IMG/VR virus record: IMGVR_UViG_3300025168_000376
Location: 1-31,505 of that record
Direction: 5' to 3' (one strand)
From: a virus
DNA: 31,505 nt
In this document: positions 1 to 8,802 of the stretch, in pieces
Numbering within the stretch: position 1 is the stretch's first letter
How the letters are laid out: each line of letters starts with the position of its first letter
Position numbers and translations under genes: made by a program
The notes under the pieces: generated by a model
Told to the model about the DNA's origin: nothing
Databases searched by the model: none
What the model saw: the letters and a program-made list of their open reading frames with translations, nothing else

Positions 1-2
1 CT

Positions 3-1319
3 TTTCTCGTCCCCTACATCAGTTTAATTGACCAGACATGGCAGAGTTTTTACAAACAGGGCATCAAAGACATTGGAGTCATCCAGGCAGATCACGAATT
101 GTACGATCTTGATGCTACCTGCCAGATATGTTCTGTAGAAACACTGTCAAGACGTAAGATTTACCCTGATGTCGATCTTGTTATTGTCGATGAGGCGCAC
201 AGAAGGAGTGCTTTTGTCCTGCATTGGATGGAAATGGGTGCAACCTTCGTCGGTTTGACCGCAACACCGTGGTCTGTAGGCATGGGCAATCACTGGAAGT
301 CCTTAATTGTCGGTAAATCTACTCAGGAAATGATTAATCAGGGCTTTTTATCTGACTTCAGGGTGTTCGCACCGTCTTCGCCTGACTTAAAAGGCATTAA
401 GACAGTCGCTGGAGAGTATCATCAGGGCCAATTGTACAAACGAGTCGCCAATACCACGCTTATTGCCTCAATTGTCGATACCTGGTTAGAGAAATCCAGT
501 CATGAGAAGACTTTACTGTTCGCTGTTAACCGCGCTCATGCGGCTGAGATACAGGCCCGTTTCTTAGGCCGAGGCATTGCAGCAGGCTACATTGATGCAA
601 ACACGCCACCAGACGAGCGTGAGAGCATCAGGAGAGACTTTCACTCAGGGGTGATAAAGGTTGTCTGTAACGTGGGATGTCTGGTTGCGGGGGTAGATTG
701 GGACGTTAGAACACTTATCCTAGCTGCTCCTACTAAATCAGAGATTAAATACGTCCAAATGGTCGGTAGATCACTCAGAACAGCGGATGGTAAGGATTAT
801 TCTCTGATCCTGGATCATAGTGATACGACTCACAGACTGGGATTTGTTACTGACATCCTCCACGATCAGCTAAACGATGGCTCCAGGAAGCAACCTGCAA
901 AGAGAGAGAAGCCAGAGCCTAATCCTTGCCCTAGATGTGGTGCATTGAAGACCTCATCTGTCTGCCCTCACTGCGGATACCGATACATTCCGCAGTCTAA
1001 GGTAGAGAACGAACGGGGTGAGTTGGTTGAGGTCAAGAAGGCTAAGAAGCTAAAGAAGGAATACTGCAAGGAGGCAAGGCTAGAGGCGTATGCCATGTTC
1101 TTGCACTTTGCTAGGAGAAGAGGATTTAAAGAAGGTTGGGCCTACCACAAGACAAAAGCGTTAACAGGAGCATTCCCATGTCAGAAAGTGCCACCGATAC
1201 CACCGAACGAGGAGATTCTCAAGTTCATCAAGAATCAGACAAGCAAATGGTCGAGGGAGAAAAAGAAGCTTTCTGGCGGGACAGATTTAGAGAAGCAAAT
1301 ACCTTTGCTTGCGAAGTAG
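3..1319 (+). CDS. SF2 DEAD/DEAH-type DNA helicase, 5'-partial
   Basis: Superfamily 2 helicase that probably unwinds DNA during phage replication or recombination. The reading frame is open to the left edge from base 3, so the N-terminus with Walker A lies outside the window; the TTG at 99 is not needed as a start. Visible motifs in order are a motif Ia-like stretch (FLVPYISLIDQTW), the DEAH box (VIVDEAHRR), motif III-like GLTATP, then the second RecA domain with TLLFAVNRAHA, a motif V-like region ending in VAGVDWD, and motif VI QMVGRSLR. After it comes a four-cysteine zinc ribbon (CPRC...CPHC, about bases 929-982) and a basic C-terminal helical tail. The last 142 nt overlap the next gene in another frame. 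Family assignment is secure; the exact role is inferred. Confidence 0.93.
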   Translation, partial: FLVPYISLIDQTWQSFYKQGIKDIGVIQADHELYDLDATCQICSVETLSRRKIYPDVDLVIVDEAHRRSAFVLHWMEMGATFVGLTATPWSVGMGNHWKSLIVGKSTQEMINQGFLSDFRVFAPSSPDLKGIKTVAGEYHQGQLYKRVANTTLIASIVDTWLEKSSHEKTLLFAVNRAHAAEIQARFLGRGIAAGYIDANTPPDERESIRRDFHSGVIKVVCNVGCLVAGVDWDVRTLILAAPTKSEIKYVQMVGRSLRTADGKDYSLILDHSDTTHRLGFVTDILHDQLNDGSRKQPAKREKPEPNPCPRCGALKTSSVCPHCGYRYIPQSKVENERGELVEVKKAKKLKKEYCKEARLEAYAMFLHFARRRGFKEGWAYHKTKALTGAFPCQKVPPIPPNEEILKFIKNQTSKWSREKKKLSGGTDLEKQIPLLAK

Positions 1320-1444
1320 AGGCGAAGAATCACGATCTACAGTTTGAGGTTGATCTACTACAAAAACAGTTAGCTTATGCTGATAAGAGACTAGATAGCG
1401 CAATTGACTGGTGGAGGGAGTTACAAAATGGCAAAGAAATATAG
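1178..1444 (+). CDS. small coiled-coil protein overlapping helicase end
   Basis: Predicted 88-aa protein starting MSESATDTTERGD. I chose ATG 1178 because AGGAG lies 7 nt upstream at 1166-1170; the longer reading frame to 1136 has no such site. The protein is acidic and mostly helical, with a likely coiled coil in the second half (VEAKNHDLQFEVDLLQKQL). No family recognised. Its first 142 nt are also helicase coding sequence in a different frame, and its end overlaps the next gene by 17 nt, so it is part of a compact translationally coupled run. Either it is a real overprinted gene or the two frames together mark a helicase tail extension; the ribosome site supports a real gene. Confidence 0.6.
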   Translation: MSESATDTTERGDSQVHQESDKQMVEGEKEAFWRDRFREANTFACEVEAKNHDLQFEVDLLQKQLAYADKRLDSAIDWWRELQNGKEI

Positions 1445-1664
1445 CAAGGCTCACTATAAACACTGGAAGGTTAAAACCCCAGGACGGTCTGATGGTGTAC
1501 GCTCGGCAGTGAAGAACCTTAAGAGCAAGAAAGAGGAGTCTGAATTAATTGCAGAGCAAACCAAAGCTTTCCTAAAAAGTGGGGGAAAGATTGAAGTCCA
1601 TGAGCAGGACTTTTGCACCGACATATCAAAAGTTGCTTATGGCTATCAGAAGGCTACCTATTGA
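1428..1664 (+). CDS. small basic hypothetical protein
   Basis: Predicted 78-aa lysine-rich protein beginning MAKKYSKAHYKHWK. ATG 1428 is chosen over the upstream in-frame ATG 1404 because GGAGGGA at 1413-1419 sits at a good distance from it. The composition (many Lys, few hydrophobics, KSKKEESELIAEQTKAF helix) suggests a soluble nucleic-acid-associated or regulatory protein, but no family is recognised. It overlaps the preceding gene by 17 nt and its TGA shares a base with the ATG of the next gene (TGATG at 1662-1666), so these genes are probably co-transcribed with the helicase. Confidence 0.7.
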   Translation: MAKKYSKAHYKHWKVKTPGRSDGVRSAVKNLKSKKEESELIAEQTKAFLKSGGKIEVHEQDFCTDISKVAYGYQKATY

Positions 1665-2143
1665 TGAACGCTCCAATAAAAGCCAAGCAGATTAAGGGTA
1701 AGGCTCAGTCCCGTGAAGCTATGCTGGAGTTCCTTACAACAGCGACTAAAGCAGTAGACATGCAATACCCTGTCGATATCAGCATTACCACGGATACTGG
1801 ATTGCTTGACTGTTATGCAGTGTTCTGGATTTGGATGCGGCACATGACAAAGCATCTTAAAGAAAACTTCCCTGGCAAGTACGATAACTTAACTGACAAT
1901 GGTGAACCAGATCCAGATGATGAAAAACCCTGCTTGCATGACGTTGTGTGCATAATGTTTCTTGGCGAGACTAAACTTAAAAAAGCAGGGAAGACAATCA
2001 TTCTTCCTACTATGAAATCTCTTACCAAACCTAAGATGAGTACAGGGCAAGTGATAGACTTTCTAAGGCGAATAGAAGAGTGGTCTATATCCGAAGGCAT
2101 TATCCTGCCCCAACCACCCAGCGAATACACAGAGGCTAGATAA
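1664..2143 (+). CDS. phage protein of unknown function, weakly NinB-like
   Basis: Predicted 159-aa protein. The start at ATG 1664 overlaps the stop of the previous gene (TGATG), which fits better than the longer upstream frame from 1613. It begins MNAPIKAKQIKGKAQ. The order of elements, a substitution-like N-terminal strand region with an aromatic core (CYAVFWIWMRHM), a middle HDVVCIMFLGE segment and a C-terminal helix after MSTGQVIDFLRRIEEW ending in GIILPQPPSEY, resembles the layout of lambda NinB-type recombination proteins, which often lie beside phage replication genes. The resemblance is from memory and weak; no catalytic residues can be assigned. The stop overlaps the next ATG (TAATG). 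Confidence 0.7.
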   Translation: MNAPIKAKQIKGKAQSREAMLEFLTTATKAVDMQYPVDISITTDTGLLDCYAVFWIWMRHMTKHLKENFPGKYDNLTDNGEPDPDDEKPCLHDVVCIMFLGETKLKKAGKTIILPTMKSLTKPKMSTGQVIDFLRRIEEWSISEGIILPQPPSEYTEAR

Positions 2144-2349
2144 TGAGCATTAATGAAGCAACCTCAGAAGAGTGGGATCACGCATACAAAAGGCATTACC
2201 AGATGGATATAAGCAACATACTAACCCAGGACTTTCAGGTCACTGTGGTACGAGAGTTCTGCAAGCTACATGCCGAGGTTGCTGAAGATGAAGCCGTCCG
2301 TAAAGCCTGTAGTGTCCTGATGGAATACTGTAAGCCTGTTGATGATTAA
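2143..2349 (+). CDS. small acidic hypothetical protein
   Basis: Predicted 68-aa protein starting MSINEATSEEWDHAYKRHYQ, coupled to the previous gene by a TAATG junction at 2141-2145. It is acidic and helical with three cysteines (FCKLHAE, KACSVLMEYC). No family recognised. It is the last rightward gene of the left arm and its stop overlaps by 4 nt the stop of the convergent structural gene that ends at 2346. No terminator hairpin lies between the two transcription units. Confidence 0.65.
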   Translation: MSINEATSEEWDHAYKRHYQMDISNILTQDFQVTVVREFCKLHAEVAEDEAVRKACSVLMEYCKPVDD

Positions 2350-4988
2350 CTTTCAGGCAAATCTTTTCCTCTTTCTGATTCTGCCATCTTATTAAGACTT
2401 TGTATCGTGAGAAGAATGCTTGCTCTTAATGCAGTCATAGAGGTAGCTGCTTTCCCTCTCCCAGCCATTGCTTTTGCCATTGTGTCGCTATTCGCTAAGT
2501 TAGCTATAATCCCAATCTGTATTTGCTTGAGCCTAGCATTGAAAGCCTTGGGAAGGTTAGTAAGAGGCGAAAGTTGGGCAGCCGCAATTTCAGCAGCAGC
2601 AATGCTAGACCCAGAATCGGCAGATTTTAAAAATGAAGCGTAAATCTCTGCATCCTGAATTAATTTTCGTTGCTCGCTAGAAAGTATCTGCCAAAACCTG
2701 CCGCTTTTTATTTTTTCAATATAGGAAGTAAACACCTGGGGATCAATTTCTAGGTGACCCTCTCTATAAGAAGTTGTGTTGTCTAATATGTCTTGAAAGA
2801 CCAACTTCCGCAAATCGTTATTTTCAATAACGCCTTGTGAAACTAGCTCCATTAACTCTTGTGATGAACCAGATTCAATAATGGCAGAAACGGCTTGTGC
2901 GTCTGCTGCCTGTTGCTGGAATAATTCGTTCAGAATTCCTTTATCCAGCTGTTTAATGTTTCTTTGGTATACATCCAAGACTGTTCTTATATTTTTAGGA
3001 ACTAAGATCTCTCCACCACGCCCCATTGCCAGAAGCCTGGAATTGATAGTGCCAGGACTTCTAAGCAAGTCCGTAATCAAAGCAGAACTAAACTTTTCAA
3101 ACTCTTCTTTCGGAAGCTCCCTTTTTGCTGCTATTGCAACGTCTTCCGTAATGTCTCCAATCAAAGAATTAAATAATTTTTCTCCAGAACCAATTTCATC
3201 ACGGCTGACGCGAGAAAAAGATAAAGCATCTAAAACAGCCGCCCTGTCCTTATAAATCTTATTTGCCTTTTCAAAGGCTGATTTTACACTTCCTGAAGAC
3301 CCCTCTGGGGAAGTTATAACCTCGTGAAGATCCCTTAAAAGCCTTGAGGCAATGCCCTGCGATTGAGTCTTTGTGCCTGCTCCTGGGGTCTTTTCTGCTT
3401 CATCAATTAGCGTTGATCGTATTTGAGCAAGCGCCCTGGCAGCTTCTGCTGGGTTTTGAGCCTGAAGGTCTTTTAGTTGAGAAATTTTCCTAATTATATC
3501 TTGCAGGGTTGGGCTTAACTCAGGGCCAACCTTTACGTCTTGGCGAACCTCTCTCGTGACAAGCTCCATATCATCTACAGACCGTCCCTGCCAAGATGTT
3601 TCAGACCCGCTTTTTCCTTCTAACCTATATTGGCGGCTTAACTCAGCAGCCTTCTTCTTTAGAGAAGATACATCGTAAACAACGCCTTTTTCTCCAGCTA
3701 ATTCAAAGTAATCATCATATGCTTGGTTTGATAATGTCCTGCTACGCTCTGCAAATTCATCAACGCCTCGGGAAACTGCTTGACCTCCCTGCTCTTTTGA
3801 CGTTTCTGAGAAGGGGAAAGACATGCCTCCTGGGGCTTCTCCAGCTATATCTCTAGTAGCCTCTTTTGATGCCTCCCTTCTCGCTTGGCTTATCAGGTCT
3901 AACAACCCCCTGTCGCCAAGGTTAGCAATTTCTAACTCTAAAATTCCTTCTTCTGACCGAGGAAAAGCTTGCTCTTCTATTGTTGAAGCAACCCCCGCTC
4001 TTCTCCTGCCAGATATGCCTTCAACTCCTCTAGCCCCAGGGTAACCAGAGCCTAATCCTTCTGATATTGCTGTCGCTCTCTGGGAGAGTGGACCTCCAAC
4101 TTGGGCAGCGGGCATTCCCTGACGAACCCCTGCATCTAAAGCTTCCTGCCTTCTTCTTACTAGCTCATCCCCTTCGTTAGACCTGAACCCTCTCCCTAGC
4201 ACGGCGTTACCAACCCTAGCAGTAAAGTCTGCTACCCTGCCTCCAGCCACGTTAATTAGGCCAGACTCAAGAGCCTCTTTCCCGACATCGCCAACCGTTT
4301 GATCCTCTAAGCCAGTAAACTGGTCTATTACCTCATCTAATGTCTTCCCTGCAAAAGCGCCAACAAACTCGTACAAAGCTCTTTGTAAAATGCTTTTCGC
4401 AGGAGCAAAAGCAGAACCAACAGCAGCTACAGTCTCAATAGACGCTAAATTGCCAAGATCAGCAATATCAGAAATATTGAACTCTTTAGGAGAGTCAATC
4501 TTATAAAATTGGCTTTGTTCTTCCCCCTCGCCTGGGATCATAAACCCCATGATTCGACCGCCATCTGGGTCTTCCAAAGCAACAGCAATAGCCTTTTCTG
4601 GCAGCTCCCCTGATTGCTCTAAAAAACGAACAGCATCTGGAGCAGATTCAATTCGAGACAGCTTCGCCCGTAAAGCAGGATTATTTAGATCCCAATCATT
4701 TACGCTGGTTGGTTTAAAAAACTGCTCCCCCAGTTTTGCTCTGTGAAGTGCTTCTTCTTCGGTACTTCTAAGTATTGCTTTTACTCTGGCTTGGTCAGGA
4801 TCATACTTTGGGGTTGGATCTATTAACCCCCTAGAAACGGCTGAATCAAACGCTAATTGGTCTTCGTTGTTTAAAAGACCTCGGCGGTCAGCTTCAATAA
4901 GAACATCTACCCTGCTATATAACTCTGGCCTGTTTGAACTATCTGTATTTTCAGGCATCAAGCTAGCCATTTTTGGATTTTGAGCCAT
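2346..4988 (-). CDS. large putative internal virion protein
   Basis: Predicted 880-aa protein at the distal end of the leftward late block. It starts MAQNPKMASLMPEN, one base after the stop of the upstream 451-aa gene. The sequence is long, mostly helical and rich in charged residues, with a more hydrophobic Ala/Gly-rich segment about residues 178-215 (ASIETVAAVGSAFAPAKSI). I see no lysozyme, transglycosylase or protease signature. Position after the two tail tubular genes and two other structural-type genes is where podoviruses encode internal core or ejection proteins that are pushed into the host with the DNA. The role is therefore inferred from position and size, not from a recognised domain. 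Confidence 0.75.
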   Translation of the reverse strand: MAQNPKMASLMPENTDSSNRPELYSRVDVLIEADRRGLLNNEDQLAFDSAVSRGLIDPTPKYDPDQARVKAILRSTEEEALHRAKLGEQFFKPTSVNDWDLNNPALRAKLSRIESAPDAVRFLEQSGELPEKAIAVALEDPDGGRIMGFMIPGEGEEQSQFYKIDSPKEFNISDIADLGNLASIETVAAVGSAFAPAKSILQRALYEFVGAFAGKTLDEVIDQFTGLEDQTVGDVGKEALESGLINVAGGRVADFTARVGNAVLGRGFRSNEGDELVRRRQEALDAGVRQGMPAAQVGGPLSQRATAISEGLGSGYPGARGVEGISGRRRAGVASTIEEQAFPRSEEGILELEIANLGDRGLLDLISQARREASKEATRDIAGEAPGGMSFPFSETSKEQGGQAVSRGVDEFAERSRTLSNQAYDDYFELAGEKGVVYDVSSLKKKAAELSRQYRLEGKSGSETSWQGRSVDDMELVTREVRQDVKVGPELSPTLQDIIRKISQLKDLQAQNPAEAARALAQIRSTLIDEAEKTPGAGTKTQSQGIASRLLRDLHEVITSPEGSSGSVKSAFEKANKIYKDRAAVLDALSFSRVSRDEIGSGEKLFNSLIGDITEDVAIAAKRELPKEEFEKFSSALITDLLRSPGTINSRLLAMGRGGEILVPKNIRTVLDVYQRNIKQLDKGILNELFQQQAADAQAVSAIIESGSSQELMELVSQGVIENNDLRKLVFQDILDNTTSYREGHLEIDPQVFTSYIEKIKSGRFWQILSSEQRKLIQDAEIYASFLKSADSGSSIAAAEIAAAQLSPLTNLPKAFNARLKQIQIGIIANLANSDTMAKAMAGRGKAATSMTALRASILLTIQSLNKMAESERGKDLPES

Positions 4989-4989
4989 T

Positions 4990-6345
4990 TTAATATCCCA
5001 ACATTGCTTTTACTTCGTCATTAGTCAACTCTGGAAGCGGATCAATTCTTTCCGACTTTCTTCCTACTGATGCTTTTCTAAGGGTAAGAAGTTCTTGGAA
5101 TACCTCCAGACTAGCCAAAACAGCTTCTAAATCGTCTTTCGCTTCAAGTCCTCGTATCACTTTCGCAGCCAACTCTTTTTCTGTTACTGAGGCTCCTCTG
5201 GTACTTTGTATACCCTTTGTTACAGAGCGGGCGTTAGATATTAAGTTGTGTAGTTGTGACCGCACAGTCTTAATACTAGCGGCTTCCTCCGACGAAATGG
5301 GCTTTCCAATTATGCTTGCAAGTGTTTCTACAGCCACTTCTCCAGCGGGGAGTTGCATTAATGTTCCTACTACAGAGGAGTCGATTGCCCATCCTTGTAG
5401 TCCAAAAGCTCTTTCTGGGTTCCGTAAATTAGCGATGCCATCCCTTGTGGCATCAAGCAGACCCTGGAGTTGATCCGTTTGTTGGTCTAAACCCTGATCT
5501 CTGGTGTTAGAACCCACTGTCCGTCCAGTACCCCCCATTCTCACAGTAAACCCGCCCTGTCCGTCTGATACAAATTCCACCCCTCCACTGGGAAGGCTTG
5601 CTCGGGTTCCTTCAACTAATCCCTCTTCAAAAGCTTTATCAATTGCTTCCGTATCTGAAGCAAGAACCGACCTAACAGGAACTCCTTCTTTAGTTGAAAA
5701 GTTAATTAGTTGAGCGTTTACAATCTCTTTTTTACCTAACAGAGCATCTCTTGCTTCCCCTAATGTGTGTGCAGAATCTCCTGCTCTAGCAGCATTTACT
5801 AGAGTCCTGTGAACGCTTTTTAATTCATTATCGGATAATTTCTCCCCAGCAAGATTCTTTTTAGTTTTTAATGCCTGCTGAAGATCCCCAATTACCGCAA
5901 GTGATTGCGCTCTATTCCCTAATATCTCTTGATTTCTGTCTGTCTGGCCTTGCTGATGTTCAAGTACACTTTGCCCATGTGTAATTAGTTCTCTTGCTTC
6001 TCTTGCTTCCGCTCTAGCGTTAGCATCCTCATCTCTTCCAGCTTTTGCCCGCGCAAGCTTTAAAGTAGTAGCAGTGTTTTTCTCTTGTTGAGCTAATGCA
6101 GCTAATTCTGTTGCTCGCTTTTTATCGCCTCTTCTTGCTGCTTGCATAGCTTGAATTGAAAGATACCCAGCAGTGCCTGGAGCAAAACCTGAATCTTTAA
6201 GCTCTTCAGCTTCTTCTCCAAGTATTCTTTTATCTCTCATCTGCCCAGGTACACCACCAATAGCTCCACCAAGGTCACTAAACCCCTGGAGCATACCTCC
6301 TGCATTGCCTAAGTTAGCCAGAAATTGTTGTGAAAATGTAGCCAT
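4990..6345 (-). CDS. putative internal virion protein, 451 aa
   Basis: Starts MATFSQQFLANLGNAGGMLQ with an excellent Shine-Dalgarno (AGGAGATAG just upstream of 6345). The N-terminal 40 residues are Gly/Ala-rich; residues about 75-150 form a long Ala/Glu/Arg-rich helix probably in a coiled coil, followed by a mixed central region (about 215-275, VEFVSDGQGGFTVRMGGTGR) and more helices to the end. No enzyme motif seen. It lies between two other genes of the same character downstream of tail tubular protein B, so an internal core or ejection role is likely. The only spacing to the next gene is one base. Confidence 0.7.
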   Translation of the reverse strand: MATFSQQFLANLGNAGGMLQGFSDLGGAIGGVPGQMRDKRILGEEAEELKDSGFAPGTAGYLSIQAMQAARRGDKKRATELAALAQQEKNTATTLKLARAKAGRDEDANARAEAREARELITHGQSVLEHQQGQTDRNQEILGNRAQSLAVIGDLQQALKTKKNLAGEKLSDNELKSVHRTLVNAARAGDSAHTLGEARDALLGKKEIVNAQLINFSTKEGVPVRSVLASDTEAIDKAFEEGLVEGTRASLPSGGVEFVSDGQGGFTVRMGGTGRTVGSNTRDQGLDQQTDQLQGLLDATRDGIANLRNPERAFGLQGWAIDSSVVGTLMQLPAGEVAVETLASIIGKPISSEEAASIKTVRSQLHNLISNARSVTKGIQSTRGASVTEKELAAKVIRGLEAKDDLEAVLASLEVFQELLTLRKASVGRKSERIDPLPELTNDEVKAMLGY

Positions 6346-6358
6346 TGTCTATCTCCTG

Positions 6359-7201
6359 TTAACTAAACAAGCCGCCTAATGCAGCTTTAGCCATGCTTGT
6401 GCCAAAACCACCAGCAATACCAGCCTGACCAAGTGCTGATGTAAGCAGAGCTTCAAGACCCGCTGCATAAGTCTCTCCGTAAGCATTTGTCGCTTGAGAT
6501 ACTGACTGTCTCTGTTGTTCTGCTCCGGTCATTCCTGGCTGCAACGATCCGACAAGCTGTGCTTGTGGAATGTAACCAGCAGACAACATACCTGCACCCA
6601 ACTGAGCCTGACGTAGTTGCTCCTGACCTGCAAATTCCATAGCACCTAGCCTGTTCCGGCTATAAGCCTCTTCTTGTGCTTTAGCCATTTCTAGTCCTTC
6701 AGGAGTCCCACCAAACATACTGGTTTGTACACCCAGCCGTCCTTGTCCTTGTAAGCGTTCTTCTAGGGCAAGTCTTTCACGTTCTCTCTGAGGATTGATA
6801 GAGTCCATCATTCTCTGGAAAACCTGTTCTTCACGAGCGGCAGTATCTGTTTCTGCTGCCTCAAACATGCCTTGAGATCCTGCTAAACGATTCTCGTAAA
6901 AAGCTTGTTCGTCAGGGGAAAGGTTTAGCCTGTAGTCTGTCTGAGCAGGGACAACAGTACCATCAGGCAATGTAGTCCCAGGCTTTTCCATCATTCCGAA
7001 ATCACTGCCAGTAGCGGTTGTTACGGTATAAGGCTGGAACTTTAGTCTGTCAGAAAGGACACCAGCAAGACCGTCATCTCCTGCAAACTCACCATAAGCC
7101 TGTTCGCCTATCTCGCCTACTTTGTCATAACCCTCTTTTGCAAAAGCAAGCCCTGCGGCAGTGCCTAACCCGCCAAGAACATAATCTGTAGTGGTTGGCA
7201 T
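6359..7201 (-). CDS. putative internal virion or tail protein, 280 aa
   Basis: Predicted 280-aa protein starting MPTTTDYVLGGLGTAAGLAF, preceded by GGAGGG 8-9 nt before its ATG. The N-terminus and C-terminus are small-residue hydrophobic helices (residues about 8-20 and 255-280), while the middle (about 95-215) is rich in Gln, Glu, Arg and Met with AFYENRLAGSQGMFEAAE and ERERLALEERLQGQGRLG. This pattern of amphipathic helices with hydrophobic ends is typical of small ejection proteins of T7-like phages found directly after tail tubular protein B. Function is inferred from that context. The start is coupled by TAATG to a possible 16-codon mini-ORF. Confidence 0.72.
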   Translation of the reverse strand: MPTTTDYVLGGLGTAAGLAFAKEGYDKVGEIGEQAYGEFAGDDGLAGVLSDRLKFQPYTVTTATGSDFGMMEKPGTTLPDGTVVPAQTDYRLNLSPDEQAFYENRLAGSQGMFEAAETDTAAREEQVFQRMMDSINPQRERERLALEERLQGQGRLGVQTSMFGGTPEGLEMAKAQEEAYSRNRLGAMEFAGQEQLRQAQLGAGMLSAGYIPQAQLVGSLQPGMTGAEQQRQSVSQATNAYGETYAAGLEALLTSALGQAGIAGGFGTSMAKAALGGLFS

Positions 7202-7251
7202 TAGGAAGTCCCTCCGCTAATGAAAGTTCTTGTTTCCATATTATTATTCAT
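7201..7251 (-). CDS. possible 16-aa coupling mini-ORF
   Basis: A 16-codon frame (MNNNMETRTFISGGTS) exactly fills the gap between tail tubular protein B and the 280-aa gene. Its ATG overlaps the upstream stop (ATGA) and its TAA overlaps the downstream ATG (TAATG). It contains the strong GGAGGG ribosome site of the downstream gene. It may be only a coupling device that keeps ribosomes moving between the two genes; a functional peptide is not shown. Confidence 0.25.
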   Translation of the reverse strand: MNNNMETRTFISGGTS

Positions 7252-8795
7252 ATCGTTTTACCTACTAAAGCAAGCACGTTTATTTCCTGTAATGACATTT
7301 CTTTACCGTCAATGTCAGATTCCATGTTGATTGACAAAGTTCCACCACTACCGCTCGTATTCACGCTGGGACGAGCGATAAACAGTCCATTGGTGAACTC
7401 GTCTTCATTAAACTCAGATACGTTATATTCAGCTAGAGTAGGGCCAACAAGCGTTATTTCTTCAACAGCAGACGAAGAATTAAAATTATACGCCCAACGG
7501 ACTGCTATAACTGAGTCTTTCCCGCCCAGAATAGTGGCTCTTAGCTTCTTTAGAAATTTAAGTTTGGCCGGATCTCCAAAGGACAGCTCAGGACTTGTGT
7601 ACTTAAACACATAAGAATCGCTATTATCCTGATAACCTGAATACTGTCCAATGCCGTGTTCACTGCCTATTAGCAACGTCCCGTTATCTTGTCTGACATA
7701 AGAAGTAAAACCTGTCTCGGGCCACCTTGTAGCTCGATAAGAACCGTTGTCTAAAGCTCCTCTTAGGTCAAAGCAGAACGTCATGTTCTCGCTAGAAAAG
7801 GTTAACAAGTAGAAGTTTTCTTCTGGATGGTACACAGACCTGAAGAAATCTGTCTCAGCCGTTAACGTAGCAATAATGTCTTTAGTAATCGTCCCTGACA
7901 AACTACTTAGTGGCATGGATTTCTCTTGTATCGTCCTGCCAAAGCTTTTCAGTCCTGTTTGAGACAGGAATAATACATCCGTTCCAGTGGCCTGTACCGT
8001 ATCTCTATCGACACAACCAACCCCGGAAATCGTATCAGCCAACGTCATAGAGGCTGGAGCAGTAGCACCTGAGTAAACAACTACACTGTGTTTGCCAAAA
8101 ATAATCAAATGGTTGTTATGGGCAGACAAAGCAACAATCTCGTCATACCCGTCAGGCCAGACCTTAGATATGTCTATAGAGCCAGAACTGCCACTTGTCC
8201 ATATATGCCCTGCTAAAAGGTCAGACCAGTACACCGTAGACTTATCAGCAGCAAAGTCTGCCGTCCAGAGTCTACCATAAGCTGCTAAAACCTCGTTTCC
8301 AAAGATAGTAGAAGAAATGCCAGCAGCACTATTGACCGAACTAAGTAACACTACGTCAGTGTTTGCCCCGCCTGATGTCCCTGAAGCAACAGTATTATAG
8401 ATTAGAGGGGCGTAACCACGCTGAAAGAAGTAAATGCTGTCGTTAAAGTTAACCATCTTCCAGTTGTCAGCACTAATGCTGTAGCCGCCTGGAGTCTCAT
8501 CAACCAACGTAGTTGTGCCGCTGATTATCTTGTTATTACCAACAGAGAATACCTTGGTTGTTCCTGCATCATTCTTAAACTCTTTGATCGCCCGTATCCT
8601 TCCAGATCCCAGAACGGTCTTGTTTGTAGTAATGACACTTAGTCCTTTACGGGCAGCAATACGTCCACGCTGATCTATCACAGCGTTGTCTGCTATTTCT
8701 GCAAAAGACGGGTCTTGAGCCAAAGGAGAGTCTTCGGTATTAATTCCCTTAAAAGCTGGTGCTACCAGATTGATGCTTGCTAGTTCTTGGGCCAT
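7248..8795 (-). CDS. tail tubular protein B-like (tail nozzle)
   Basis: Predicted 515-aa beta-rich protein that would form the distal nozzle of the short tail. It starts MAQELASINLVAPAFKGINT, followed by the family-typical EDSPLAQDPSFAEIADNAVI and a GRIAARKGL segment, and then many propeller-like strands (GVGCVDRDTVQATG, VLFLSQTGLKSFG). This N-terminal pattern (a short greeting, 'gi-te-spl', then nav-d-rG-l--R-G) is what I know from podoviral tail tubular B and related tail proteins. The gene follows tail tubular A by a few bases and is shorter than T7 gp12 (about 790 aa), as in many marine podoviruses. Confidence 0.82.
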   Translation of the reverse strand: MAQELASINLVAPAFKGINTEDSPLAQDPSFAEIADNAVIDQRGRIAARKGLSVITTNKTVLGSGRIRAIKEFKNDAGTTKVFSVGNNKIISGTTTLVDETPGGYSISADNWKMVNFNDSIYFFQRGYAPLIYNTVASGTSGGANTDVVLLSSVNSAAGISSTIFGNEVLAAYGRLWTADFAADKSTVYWSDLLAGHIWTSGSSGSIDISKVWPDGYDEIVALSAHNNHLIIFGKHSVVVYSGATAPASMTLADTISGVGCVDRDTVQATGTDVLFLSQTGLKSFGRTIQEKSMPLSSLSGTITKDIIATLTAETDFFRSVYHPEENFYLLTFSSENMTFCFDLRGALDNGSYRATRWPETGFTSYVRQDNGTLLIGSEHGIGQYSGYQDNSDSYVFKYTSPELSFGDPAKLKFLKKLRATILGGKDSVIAVRWAYNFNSSSAVEEITLVGPTLAEYNVSEFNEDEFTNGLFIARPSVNTSGSGGTLSINMESDIDGKEMSLQEINVLALVGKTI

Positions 8796-8802
8796 TAGTT
8801 TC

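Noticed and set aside
7195-7614. Plus-strand 139-aa ORF
   Set aside because: Shadow of the tail nozzle gene end; no ribosome site, no recognisable motif.
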